64,000 bases of DNA from Trifolium pratense (taxonomy: Eukaryota > Streptophyta > Magnoliopsida > Fabales > Fabaceae): the NCBI RefSeq assembly GCF_020283565.1, contig NC_060061.1:1178001-1242000 (forward strand), written 5' to 3'. The notes beneath the pieces are model-generated. The model made no database searches and was not told where the DNA came from. It was given only the letters and a program-made list of their open reading frames with translations. This document shows positions 47,469 to 58,691 of this stretch, piece by piece; positions within the stretch are counted from its first letter, which is position 1; each line of letters opens with the position of its first letter. The translations under genes were made by a program, and so were the position numbers.

Positions 47469-48684
47469 AGATCAAAGATGAATTATCGTGCATGGAATCA
47501 TCGTTGCTGGTTAATCTCATACACGACTAACGAACAGGTATTGATCTATGGTATTTTTGTTTTTGCAAATTGTAACTTGTACGCATCGCAACATAATTCT
47601 GGATTAAATTACATAGAAAAATAATGAAATCCACTAGCAATAAATTGTGAAAAGGTTGTGGTGTTGTGCATGTTGTCTTAAATCTGTAGTAACATAGTAA
47701 TTTCTATTTAACCAAAAAGATCATAAACTATTCTTCATTATGAATTAATATGAAGCATACAGTCATCAGATTAGGCATGTTTCGGTGACACTGTCGCAAT
47801 GCTGACACATATGATCACATTGAATTATGTCATTTTCTTAAATTATTACCAGTGTTGACGTGTCAGTGTCCATGTCATGTTTGGTGTATGTGTCGGTGTT
47901 CGTGCTTCATAGTGAATTATATAAAATTATAGTGAAAATACGATTCTTATTCACTCCAAATGAAATGACTTGTCAATGATTTGCTTAATGGTTCTCATGA
48001 AGTCTAAATTAAAGATATGCTTATTTAGGTGCTATATGAAATGAAGCAATCCAGAAAATGGGCTGCACTGCACTGCACGTTTCTGATAATTGTTGCTTTC
48101 ATTATCGCAGTGTAAATTTTGATTTAGTTGTTTGATCCAGATACTGATTCTTATAGTTTACATAATTTATACACCTTTTGAGTAAGAAGACATTTAATAC
48201 GTTATTTGATTTGATTGAGATTTAGCGCTCTTGACAATCATAGCTTCCATCCATCATATTGCAGCGGCTACTGCAGAAAATTGCGGAGGACCAAAGTTAC
48301 ACAGAAGAAACTGCATCTTATGGTCATAATGCTGATATTGTCCAAGTAGTGAAGGTAATAGCTTTTCTCATTTATTTGATTTATTGTATATGATCTGATG
48401 CACTTTTGATTTAGTCTTTTATGAAGGACCTATGATTGAAGCCAGACCTTTGTTTGTGATCTATTTGTCAAATAAGTAGCATGTGTTGCAGAATCTTCTT
48501 CTTGATATTTGGAGTATGTGTGTGGACCTACTTGTATGATTGTATCACATTGATGATTTTTGCCACATTTTATAGCTATTAATGTACCACATTGATGATT
48601 TTTGCCACATTTTTGTCAATTATTATTTGTCAGGACAAACTTGATTGGAATGAAACATTGATAAAGCGTTACTTCGGAAGAGAG
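47469..48684 (+). pseudogene. PTAR1-like (prenyltransferase alpha repeat) fragment, copy 2
   Basis: Proteins of this family carry alpha-subunit repeats of the protein farnesyl/geranylgeranyltransferase type. Four exon remnants: 47469-47537 ([15 protein letters not shown]), about 48030-48114 (EMKQSRKWAALH, then after a frame change VSDNCCFHYR), 48265-48354 (RLLQKIAEDQSY...) and 48634-48684 (LDWNETLIKRYFGRE). The YRAWNHR and DWNE signatures and exon phases fit PTAR1-like proteins. The second exon has a short CTGCA-type duplication that breaks the frame. No start, N-terminal or C-terminal exons were found, so it is a fragment. Identification is from memory of the family, by motif. Confidence 0.7.
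47775..47920. repeat. Dispersed GTGTCGGTGTTCGTGCTTCATA repeat, copy 3
   Basis: Duplicate of 42629-42772 carried by the segmental duplication. Confidence 0.6.
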
Positions 48685-48939
48685 GTAGGTAACAATTATA
48701 TGTTTATTATTAATTATATTAATTACTAATTTATCATTTATCGCTATCATTAGTAGGCTAAAATTGATACATGGATCGGCTGGAGTAATTATAAATAATA
48801 TCTTCATTATGTATGGATTTTTGAATACATAAAATTCATTATCTATGAGACTGTTCATGAAATTGTTGTATGTGACCTACGTGTCAAAAAAATATTGAAT
48901 TTGAAATTCGAATACTAGTGGTATAAATACAAAAAACAT

Positions 48940-50770
48940 GATGGTCTGAATGCAATTTCAATGTGAATGAAAGCTGCAAATGTAAGTGGAGAAGTCCCTT
49001 GGCACCTTTGATGCAAAATTGAATATATGTCCTTGGATGTCCCTAAATTGAATATTTTTCCCTTGATGTCCCTAATTTGATTATATGCCCCTTGATGTCC
49101 CTAAATTGAATATATGTACCTCAATGTCCCTAAATTAGATGTTCATAATTCTACTATGTTTTGTTGCCTACTATGAAGTTGACGGGAACAACGTATGAGA
49201 ACAATTGAATATATGTCCCTTGATGTCCCCAATTCTGCTCATAACGATAATTAAGAAAGATCGTTTTGTGTGTGCCTTGGTGCCTTTGATGCAAAACAGA
49301 GTATATGTCTCTCGATGTCCCTAAATTTAGTTCATGTCCCTCGATTTGATGGTCTGAATGCAATTTCAATGTAAGTGGAGAAGTCCCTTGGCATCTTTGA
49401 TGCAAAATTGTATATGTCCCTCGATATCCCTAAATTGAATATACGCATCTCAATGTCCCTAAATTATCAGCATCTCAATATCCCTAAATTGAGTATATGT
49501 CTCCGGATGTCTCTTGGTGCCTTTGATGCAAAATTAAGTATGTGTCTCTGGATGTCCCTAAATTTGATGGTCTGAATGCAATTTCAATGTGAATGAAAGC
49601 TGCAAATGTAAGTGGAGAAGTCCCTTGGCACCTTTGATGCAAAATTGAATATATGTCCATCGATGTCCCTAAATTGAATATACTTCCCTTGATGTCCCTA
49701 AATTGAATATATGTACCTCAATGTCCCTAAGTTAGATGTTCATAATTATGCTCTGTTTTGTTGCCTATTATGAAGTTTATGGGAACACCGTATGAGAACA
49801 ATTGATTATATGTCCCTTGATGTCCCTAATTTTGCTCATAACGGTAAATAAGAAAGATGGTTGTGTGTGTGCCCTTGGTGCCTTCGATGGAAAATCGAGT
49901 ATATCTCTCTCGATGTCCCTAAATTGAGTTTATGTCCCTCGATGTCTCTATTTTTCATGGTTTCAATGAAATTTCAATATGAATGCTTAGTCACAACTAC
50001 AAATGTAAGTGGAGAATACCCTTGGCGCCTTAAATGCAAAAATTGAATATATGTCCCTCGATGTCGGTAAATTAAATATATGTTCCACGATGTCCCTATT
50101 GATGGTCTGAATGTAATTTAAATGTGAATGCTTAATCTTGATTATCCAACAATGTGCTGATTTGGAAAATAAGAAATTGTATAATGGCTAAAGTCAATTA
50201 TTGAGATGATGATGTATTTGCATGACCCTATCGATATTATTTTTTTAACAAAAAATGTGGTTTACAATATTAAATAATATTGTATGGTCAAAATGCAATT
50301 TGAATATTAACGTTTTATTCATAACTTGAAATGCAAGTCGAGATGACTCTTAATAATTATTTTCTCATAACAGTAAATAAGGAAGATGGTTGTGTGTTGT
50401 GGTGCCTTCGATCCGAAATTGAGTATATGTCCCTCGATGTCCCTATATTGAGTTTATGTGCCTCGGTGTCCCTAAAGCAAGTTTATGTATCTCAATGTTC
50501 CTAAATTGAGAGTGTGTTCCTCGATGTCCCTAAAATTAATGGTCTGAATGCGATTTCAATGTGAATGTTTCATAACTTCAAAATGTAAGTGGAGAATGCC
50601 CTTGGTGCGTTAGATGCAAAATTGAATATATGTCCATCGATGTCCCTAAATTAGATGTTCATAATCCTGCTCTGTTTGTTGTCTATTATGAAGTTTATGG
50701 GAACAACATATGAGAAAAAGTGTTAGACTCGAGCTTTATAGTTGAAAATTGTGTTCATCAGTGACTTTAA
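48940..50770. repeat. GATGTCCCT satellite array 2
   Basis: Same 29-bp and higher-order units as 43690-46350, starting at the same point relative to the PTAR1-like exons. Degenerate units continue at 51050-51260 beyond the LINE relic. A diverged block of about 260 bp (about 50096-50360) recurs at about 51255-51560. Confidence 0.85.
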
Positions 50771-50821
50771 TGTTGGAATTTAGTGACTGCTTCAGGTCTG
50801 ATAAGGGCTGGTGGTTTGCAG

Positions 50822-51048
50822 AATGCTAAAGCAGCTGAGTCTGATGCGGCTCAGACATATTCGGCGGCTGTTAATTGGAAAAGTCCAACTCTGGGGCGAT
50901 TCAAATGTAATATTGATGCATTCTTTGCGTCACATTTAAATAGAGTTTGAATTGGAATATGCATCCGCGATGAACTTGGTCAATTTGTGTTTTCAAAGAC
51001 GAAATGGATTGCCCTTCTTTGTGGAGTGGATGTTGGTGGACCTCTTGG
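50822..51048 (+). pseudogene. LINE RNase H-domain relic
   Basis: Translation gives NWKSPTLGRFKCNIDAFF, then a TGA (50948-50950), then IGICIRDELGQFVFSKTKW. This is the plant LINE RNase H (RVT_3) pattern W-x-P-x(3)-G-x-F-K-C-N-x-D-A followed by G-x-x-x-R-D-x-x-G. The internal stop and the lack of a neighbouring reverse transcriptase show it is dead. It interrupts satellite array 2. Confidence 0.75.
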
Positions 51049-51559
51049 TGAGTATATGTCCCTAAATGATGGTATGTCTGTTGATGTCCCTAAATTTAGT
51101 TTATGTCCCTCGACGTCCCTAAAATCGATGGTTTGGATGCAATTTCAATGTGAATGGTTATCCATAACCACCAATGTAAGTAGAGAAGACCCTTGGCGCC
51201 TTAGATGCAAAATTGAATATATGTCCCTCAATGTCCGTAAATTGAATATATGTTCCTATGGTCGGAATGCAATTTAAATGTGAATGGTTAATCTTGATTG
51301 TCCAACAATGTGCTAAATTGGTGAATCTTGATTATTCAAACCTAAGAAGGATAATTTGGAAAGAAATTGTATAATGGCTAAAAGAATTCTTAAGACAATT
51401 ATTCAGATGATGTGTTTGGAGATGACCCCATCGAGATGAATTTTTTACGAAAAATGTGGTTTACAATATGAATTCTTATTTTGTGGTCTAAATGCAATTT
51501 GAATATGATGGTATTATTCATAACTTCAAATGAAAGTCAAGATCACCCTTGATAATGAG

Positions 51560-53310
51560 CTTTGATAACCACTTGTTGGCCTAAATGCAATTTAATTATT
51601 AATGTTTATTAATAATTTAAGATGGTTGTATGTTTATTTTTCATAAATTCGGATGATGGTAGTGTACTAGTGTGCCTTGGCAACCATAGATGTATAAATT
51701 GAACATATGTCTTTGATGACTTTGAATGCAAAAATTTGGTATTTGAGCCTTCTTAGTCTTAATTGTTGGCCTAATTGCAATTTTATTATAAATTGTTTAC
51801 TCATAACTTTAAATGTAATTTGAGATGACCCCTGCTTCAAACTTCTACCATAGCTAAACAAATGATTTTAAAAATATATGATGTCTTTGTTATATTTGAT
51901 GTTCTCTTTCATAACAACATAATTTAGGATATGGATTTCGAAGTTTGGTGCTATTGGAGTGATGTCAGATTATCCAATTTAACTTGAGAAAATTGCAGGT
52001 AATGGTATTTCACACAAAGTACATCTTATAATATTACAGTAAAGTGATAAATGTTATTGTATCAACTCTTCAAATAATTCGAGAAGGGTGTTATTATCAG
52101 TCTTATTTGTTGATCAGATGTTGAAACCAGGTGCTATTTGCTTGACGGAGGTCGTAACATATAAAAAATAGTAGGAAATGTTGCTTATACTATTATCAGT
52201 ACCACTGAATGTGTTCCTATTTAGTAGACAGAAATTGCTATATGACTATTTCACTTTAATAGTTGCTGACTTGTTCTCGAAATGTGCATAACATCTTTTT
52301 ATTCAGAATTGTTTGATTGAGACATGGCTTAATTGCTTAACTATACTGGTTTGTCTAGGGTAAATTGACCTAAAGTGTCAAGGTATAGAAGAGAAAAAGA
52401 CTTGAGAAGAAGGGGAAGTTCTAGTTGGTAATATAGAATCTATATGACTAAGCAAGAGAAGACTCTTAGCTTGAGGGTGAAGAATCAACTAGTATAGGAT
52501 GATGATACTTCGGGAAACCAGCTGTGTAGGTAGGCAAGGTGTGTTACAAATTGAGTGCTTTGCAGAAGGAGAGTAATACAAAAAGGTGCATTCTTATAAT
52601 ATTAATTCTAGTTTGTTTTTGTTCTGTCCTAAAAAGGGCAACAATCTCAACCACAAACTCTTAAGGAAGAATAATTTAGTGTATGATTAGATAACATAGT
52701 AAAACTAACAAAACTCTTATTTGATTGAGTTAAATGCTTGTTTGGAAGACATTGGCTCTAAATTGAAGTTGGGAGAGAGGCTTGAGATAGTAAATAGAGG
52801 TTAAACATCAACAATATGTATGTTTTCATGCTTATAGCACATGTTGATGAGTACAATGGAAGTATTTTAAGAAAATGCCTAAATTCACCCCTAATCTGTT
52901 TTATACTGTTTAATTGCAGTTCATCAAATGACTAAAATAATGCAAAAGGTTGAATGGGATGTATAAGGTTGTTGCTGATGCATATGAAATGGTGGAAGAT
53001 TTGGATGAATGGAAGGAGGGGAAATGGCTTTGGGTGTAGAAGTAGCCGAGTGAATTAATTCAGTGGGCGTATGATTTACTTTAATGACCGTGTTGCTTAC
53101 TAAAGTAGTTTTGGAGGTTGGTACCGGTTGAAATGATTAGCCGATCCGAGAGGCACTTATTCAATGAAATCAACATGAGGTGTTTTCAAATGGGGGTATC
53201 CATCGGTCTACCATGCTCTCTAAAATTGTGAACCAACTTATTGATGTTGTTCACTTTAGGGATGAGTATCGGGATGCTCGGCGATCTATATGGTTTGTTG
53301 TTATCTCGAC
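51560..53310. other. Spacer, nothing recognised
   Basis: Short open stretches, for example VNQLIDVVHFRDEYRDARR (about 53232-53288), look protein-like but are interrupted and unassigned. Confidence 0.35.
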
Positions 53311-53613
53311 TGTCAAATAACCGATTATCCCAAAAGCTTAAGCTGTTAGGATGAAGCTATATCAATGGTTTTATATTATTTCTAACACGCCCCCTCATGC
53401 AAGAGCCCATTTGGGCTTGAAGCGTGGATAATGCATAGGTCCACCTACCATATGCTTAAATTCCACTTTTTAATTAGAAAGTGAGGGGAGCAGGGATCGA
53501 ACTCAAGACCTCTTAGTCATAGAGGCTCTGATACCATGTCAAATAACCGATTGTCCCAAAAGCTTAAGCTGTTAGGATGAATCTATATCAATTGTTTTAT
53601 ATTATTTCTAACA
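53311..53613 (-). mobile_element. TRIM retrotransposon, 303 bp, 77-bp LTRs, 5-bp TSD
   Basis: LTRs 53311-53387 and 53537-53613 both begin TGTCAAATAACCGAT and end TTATTTCTAACA. GGCTCTGATACCA (53524-53536), directly left of the right LTR, is the reverse complement of the tRNA-Met primer site. CGCCCCCTCATGC right of the left LTR is a reversed polypurine tract. The element is therefore in minus orientation. TCGAC flanks it at 53306-53310 and 53614-53618. No coding capacity. Confidence 0.92.
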
Positions 53614-53618
53614 TCGAC

Positions 53619-54311
53619 TAATGGGTAATCACGCATCCAAGAGGTATTTAAATATGTCCCTTTACAAGTTTTGTTTATTTTTGAGGTAAGTTAAATTGAA
53701 ACTCTGGAGTTGGTTATGTGCAAGGAATGTCTGGTTCAGATATCATGTTTCAGCATGGTTTATTAATCAGATAGGTTACTCAGGTATCTACTAAATTCAT
53801 AGGCATGTATGAGATGAAATTATTGTTTGAAAGCTCCTATTATGAAAATTTTGTTTGGTTGTTGTTTGTGGTGTTGGAGATGGCCGATGGGTGCTGCTAG
53901 CGATTGTTGTCATGGTATGTTGTTCGGTTCAGCTTTGAATTGAAACACTGGTCACCTAACGACACAAGTTAACAATCATTGACTATAGTTTAAATCACAG
54001 AACTAAATCCACCATGACAAACATTCACTTAACACTTGTGTTTCATGATAAGCTGTTGTTGAAACCAACTAGTGTGCATCATTCATCTATCATTCACTCT
54101 TTCAATTCAGTTTTGGTACACATTGGACGGAAAATTTAGAACCAAAATGAATGGTAAAACCAGTGAGTTCCAACCCATTGATTTGATCATTATTCAGAAA
54201 TGTTTCACTTCCAAGTGAACAAAATATGATTGATTTAGCTGGAAATAATGGACAAGTTAACACCTCCTTCAATTTGCTTGCATGATTTAAAAATCATGTT
54301 GGAACATTCAC
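53619..54311. other. Spacer, nothing recognised
   Basis: AT-rich; no supported feature. Confidence 0.4.
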
Positions 54312-55060
54312 TAAATTTTGGTTCTGCGTGGTGTGTTTGCTTTTAATTGTGTGATCACGCATCCAAATGTCTTTTATGCAATACAATGTGATAATGATTC
54401 ACAAATGATTAACTTTTTTTGGGTAGACGCAAGATCAAGGTTAGCCTATAAAATATTTGGTGATGTTATAAGACCAACAAGTATAGTATGCCATTTGAAC
54501 CTTTTGCCGCGTTGAATCATCATCACCAGTCTATTTTATTTGGCTGTGCTTTGTTGCAAGATGAAACAGAGAAATCATTTACATGGTTGTTTGAAAATTG
54601 GCTTAAAACAATGGGTGGAAAGAGTCCTGTATCAATAATTAGTGATCAAGATTTGGCAATGAAAGTCGCAATATCTAAGGTATTTCACACATTTACCCTA
54701 AAAACTCAACTTTTAAGCGTGATCTAAAAAGGTGTATACATATACATGATTCATCATGTATAAAAGACTTTGAACACTATTGGCATCGTATAATGGTTGA
54801 GTATGATTTGGTGAAAAACGAATGGCTTCAGGGTTTATACAGTATAAGAGAATCATGAATTCCAGTTTATAATAGAAATACTGTTTTTGCTGGAATGATT
54901 ACTACACAGAGGAGTGAGAGCATCAATGCTTTTTTTATTTATTCTTTTGTAAATTCTTCAACCACATTGCAAGATTTTGTAGTGAAATTTGATAAAGCTG
55001 TCAATAGTCGCTACGAAAAAGAAGACAAAAGATTTTGAGTCGACTTTTTGAATTATGGGG
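54312..55060 (+). pseudogene. FAR1/FHY3-family (MULE transposase-derived) pseudogene fragment
   Basis: FAR1/FHY3 proteins are transcription factors derived from a Mutator-like transposase. Segments in different frames give FYAIQCDNDSQMINFFWVDA then YKIFGDV, followed after a small deletion by NKYSMPFEPFAALNHHHQSI, LFGCALLQDETEKSFTWLFE, MGGKSPVSIISDQDLAMK and, further on, FEHYWHRIMVEYDL and MITTQRSESINAFF. These cover the MULE transposase domain in order. The expected FDTTYRT stretch is lost at about 54475. Frameshifts near 54475 and 54690 and stops (about 54855, 55037) kill the reading frame. The N-terminal FAR1 DNA-binding domain and the SWIM finger were not found. Confidence 0.85.
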
Positions 55061-56406
55061 ATATTATGTAGGCACATCTTGGTAATTTTTCAAGCAAAAA
55101 ATATTGTTGAAATTCCAAGTAAGTATATTTTACATCGTTGGTCAAAGATTATGAAATAGACTGGTTGCATCTTTATGTTAGTTTTTTTAATATTAGCATC
55201 TTTATGTTACTCATAATTGTTTTTAGAAAGTGGTGAAGAGGTACTACTACAAGAAGAATCTGACAACGTGGTCATATCTCATAAAGCCTTGTCTGGTAGG
55301 CTCGGCTTGAATCCAGCATTAGCTTTTTTAGCCCTCGAGCTGTTGGTGGACTAGCGCACTGCTTTTCTTTTATCCATAATCTTCTCCGGATATGTAGTCA
55401 CTCTGCCGCATCTGTTTTTTACTCCGATTACCAGACATAAGTTACTCTCTGCAGTCCCTACGCCTCATCAGTGCACTATTCTCTTATTAAACTTGAAGTT
55501 GATAGTTGATACTTGCTAGATTACCCTCTTCCAGGGTCACTACACTTCTATAAGGACAGGATATATTTTCATGATGTAGCTGCTAAAAGCCTTGTTTTCT
55601 ACATAGTTATGGCTGTGAATCAGCATTTACTAATGGAGTAGTCTATGTTGCTTAGTATTGGTTGTGCATAGTGGCTGGTTTTTGGTAATGCAAGTATGCA
55701 ACATTATCATATTGCTGTATTGGCCTAGTTATGCTGTCATTGGCAAACTCATAGGCTTGGTGTGTGAGTTCTCTTTGCCTCTTCAAAAATATCATATCAT
55801 ATACTAGTAAAGTCAAACTCCATATGCAGCACCAAACTGCAAAATAAACAAATTGCAATGTTATTAAGTCATAGAATAAAGAGAAAGAACTTTATCACAA
55901 AAAAAAAAAAAAAAAAAAGTAAAGAGAAAGAATTATTAATGGACAAACACCTATTTCGGTCTCTAAAAGTGTAACATGTATTAATTTATGAATGTATTTA
56001 AATTGCAAATGCATAATTTTAATAATTTTATGGATTAAATTGATAAACAAAAAACATGTGTGAGAATTAAATTGTTTACCTAAAAACAAATTTAATGACA
56101 AAACATGATTAATAAAATAGACATTTTTAGTTATATTTGTAATTCCGATATACTCAAAGACAATGTGACACCGAGTTACGCTCGCCGAACATCAAAATAG
56201 TGGTTAACTGATTTGTCTTGGTCATAAATATCCAACTATCCATGTTATTTTTTATTGTATCAGCAATTGAAAGGTTCAATTTAGGTTTATGTTTGTGAAA
56301 CGAAATTATATATCACAAGAGACATCATTCTAAGGAGTAGTTAACAAAAATCATTCTAAAATAAATTATGTGGAACCCATTGGATAATGTGTGATCCACT
56401 ATCTAA
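55061..56406. other. Spacer, nothing recognised
   Basis: A 20-base A run near 55899-55918 may be a retroposon tail. No gene supported. Confidence 0.4.

Positions 56407-56443
<37 letters not shown>
56407..56443. repeat. (TA)n microsatellite, left flank of the TIR element
   Basis: Uninterrupted TA repeats directly before GGGGGCTGC. Confidence 0.95.
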
Positions 56444-56445
<2 letters not shown>

Positions 56446-58152
56446 GGGCTGCTAATTTAGACCCAGTTGGGTCTAAATTAGCAAGGTGCACCTTTTGAGT
56501 TGGACAAAAATACCCTTTCTTTTTTAAAAAAAAAAAAAAAAAACATATTGGCGTTGATCCAGTGTCGCGCGCCTACCGCAGGACCACTGTTACAGACCGT
56601 TGATTTCCATCAGACGGCCAAGAGATGATCTCATCATGGCTGTCGGATCAATCAGACAGTCCAGATCATCCATCTCCATGATAAGCCAGCGCATGCACCA
56701 CACTAGATCTGCGCCTGGAGAGAGAAAATTTCATTTTAAAAAAGCAGGACACGTGTCAACTGCTGGGTGGTTGGCGTGTTTTTTTTTTCATTTAATACTT
56801 TAAACTCAATTATTTCGTTGTAAATTAATTTTTTATTTTTTTATTTTTATACCAAAATTCATAATTTTTTTTTGTCTACAAATAGAGACTTGGTTCGTTT
56901 GATTTGGACACAAAAAAAAAAACTCAATTTTTCACTACCTTTAATTATCTTTATATAATACTGTGAAACCATTTAGCTGGTAGAATGGTTTCACAGTATA
57001 ACTCTCTGAAACCATTTTACTGGTAGAATGGTTTCAGTGAGTAATTTCTTAATTGTTTGCTTCTGAAACCATTCTGAAACCATTTAGCTGGTACAATGGT
57101 TTCAGAGCGTTGTACTTTGAAACCATTTCACTGATAGAATGGTTTCAGGGGAGTTGATTTTTAATTGTTTGCTTCTGAAACCATTTTACTGCTAGAATGG
57201 TTTCACAGTATAACACTCTGAAACCATTCTTCCAGCTAAATGGTTTCAGAAGCAAACAATAGTTTTTAATTACCGTTTTATCTCATTTAATTAACGAAAA
57301 ATAGTTTCAGGTCTCAAAAAATTTCATAAAATATACCAAAAGTTCCAGCATATTATCTAATATTTTATTAGAAACAAATAAAAAAACAATTGGTTTCAGA
57401 GTACAAATCTATGAAATTATTATTATTATTTGTTAAATGGTTTTAAATAATCAGCGGAATTTGTGAAAATAATTTCATGACTTGAACTAGGGAGAGTGAG
57501 GTACACAAGAGGGTTCTAAATAATTCATAGTACTTTACATAAAATTTTGGAAATTTTTTATGGAATTATAATATTTTTAATTACCTTTTTACTCATTTAA
57601 TTAACTAAAAATAGTTTCGGGTCTCCAAAAATTTCATACAATATACCAAAATTTCCAGAATATTATCTACTATTTTATTATGAAAAAATAAAAAAAAATA
57701 GAGCCTCCCTGAGGCCGCACGCGCCCCCACGCGCCGCCGGTGAGAGTGGGCGTGGGCGACGCGCACTGTTCATCGCCCCTCTCACCCGTTTTATGCAGAA
57801 ACGGGTCGTGCGACCCGGTTTTTGACCCGGTTCGATCTCCCTCAATACTCAACGAAACTCGACGTTCCTTATATGGATTTTGATCGTTTTTCAATTTTAC
57901 AAAGGTTTCCGGTATTAGTTTTTGAAATCGGCGTTCGATTCGCACGTAAAATGAGGTCGAAATTTGGAAGAAATTTAAAAAATGTAATAGTTGTTCTATT
58001 GTTTCAAAAAAAAAAGGGTATTTTTATGATGCAAATTACATACATGCCCCAGTTGCTCTATTGTTTCAAAAAAAAAAAAAATGGGTATTTTTGTCCAACT
58101 CAAAAGGTGCACCTTGCTAACTTAGACCTAACTAGGGTCTAAGTTAGAAAAC

Positions 58153-58155
<3 letters not shown>
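56444..58155. mobile_element. 1.7-kb TIR element inserted in a TA microsatellite
   Basis: Inverted repeats of about 72 bp: the left begins GGGGGCTGCTAATTTAGACC, the right ends GGTCTAAGTTAGAAAACCCC. Both contain GGTGCACCTTTTGAGTTGG or its complement. Each TIR also has an inner palindrome (TTTAGACCCAGTTGGGTCTAAA). TA repeats border both ends, so the TSD (TA or a TA-like triplet) cannot be fixed and the superfamily is open. No transposase. The interior has a palindrome array (56960-57250) and a GC-rich segment (about 57705-57960), so it is a non-autonomous carrier element. Confidence 0.8.
56960..57250. repeat. Array of six short palindromes (GAAACCATT...AATGGTTTC)
   Basis: Hairpins at about 56960-56997, 57006-57037, 57073-57106, 57118-57146, 57176-57205 and 57217-57250. 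The first has perfect 14-base arms (ACTGTGAAACCATT / AATGGTTTCACAGT); loops are about 10 bases, mostly TTAGCTGGTAG-like. Spacers share AATTGTTTGCTTCTGAAACC. Confidence 0.9.

Positions 58156-58224
<69 letters not shown>
58156..58224. repeat. (TA)n microsatellite, right flank of the TIR element
   Basis: About 34 TA units. Confidence 0.95.
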
Positions 58225-58226
<2 letters not shown>

Positions 58227-58631
58227 CTCTATCTCTCCAAATCGAATAATCTATTTCTTTTGAGAAATTGAGAGCATTTAGGATTGTTTCAAACAATTTG
58301 ACGGTTCTATTGTAATTTTAAAAATTGTACCTCTTATATAATAAGTTGTAAAAATTATTTCAAAATATTTTATTTTTACTAAATATAAAGCACCAAAAAG
58401 GACTATCAAAATTTTGAGACAATGTGCTATTGGCCACTTTACACTCCCTAATAACCGGCCCTAAGAAGATCTTATGCTTTTTCGTGATCATATGATCAAA
58501 ATACTTATGAGCAGTTTTCACTAGGCTTCTGCGGTGAAGATTATGGTGCCCCCTGGATATCATGATGCATTGATCCTTAAATGTCTTGGGAAAGATCAAC
58601 CATTATTGTTGTTTTTTCTCAGATCTTGCCC
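58225..58631. other. Spacer, nothing recognised
   Basis: AT-rich; the minus-strand open frame has no recognisable motif. Confidence 0.4.
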
Positions 58632-58691
58632 ACTACAAAACCAAGTTTTTGTCTCACAACAAAAGATGTTCCTGCATAAAATACAATTATA
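58632..58691 (+). mobile_element. Possible CACTA terminus
   Basis: CACTACAAAACCAAG resembles a CACTA element end. It lies directly before a truncated hAT-type MITE. No partner end was found. Confidence 0.3.

Noticed and set aside
43690..51280. Many 60-96-codon ORFs on both strands
   Set aside because: They repeat the phrase encoded by the GATGTCCCT satellite and have no domain content.
53232..53290. Protein-like stretch before the TRIM at 53.3 kb
   Set aside because: Short, interrupted by stops on both sides and not matched to any family I know.
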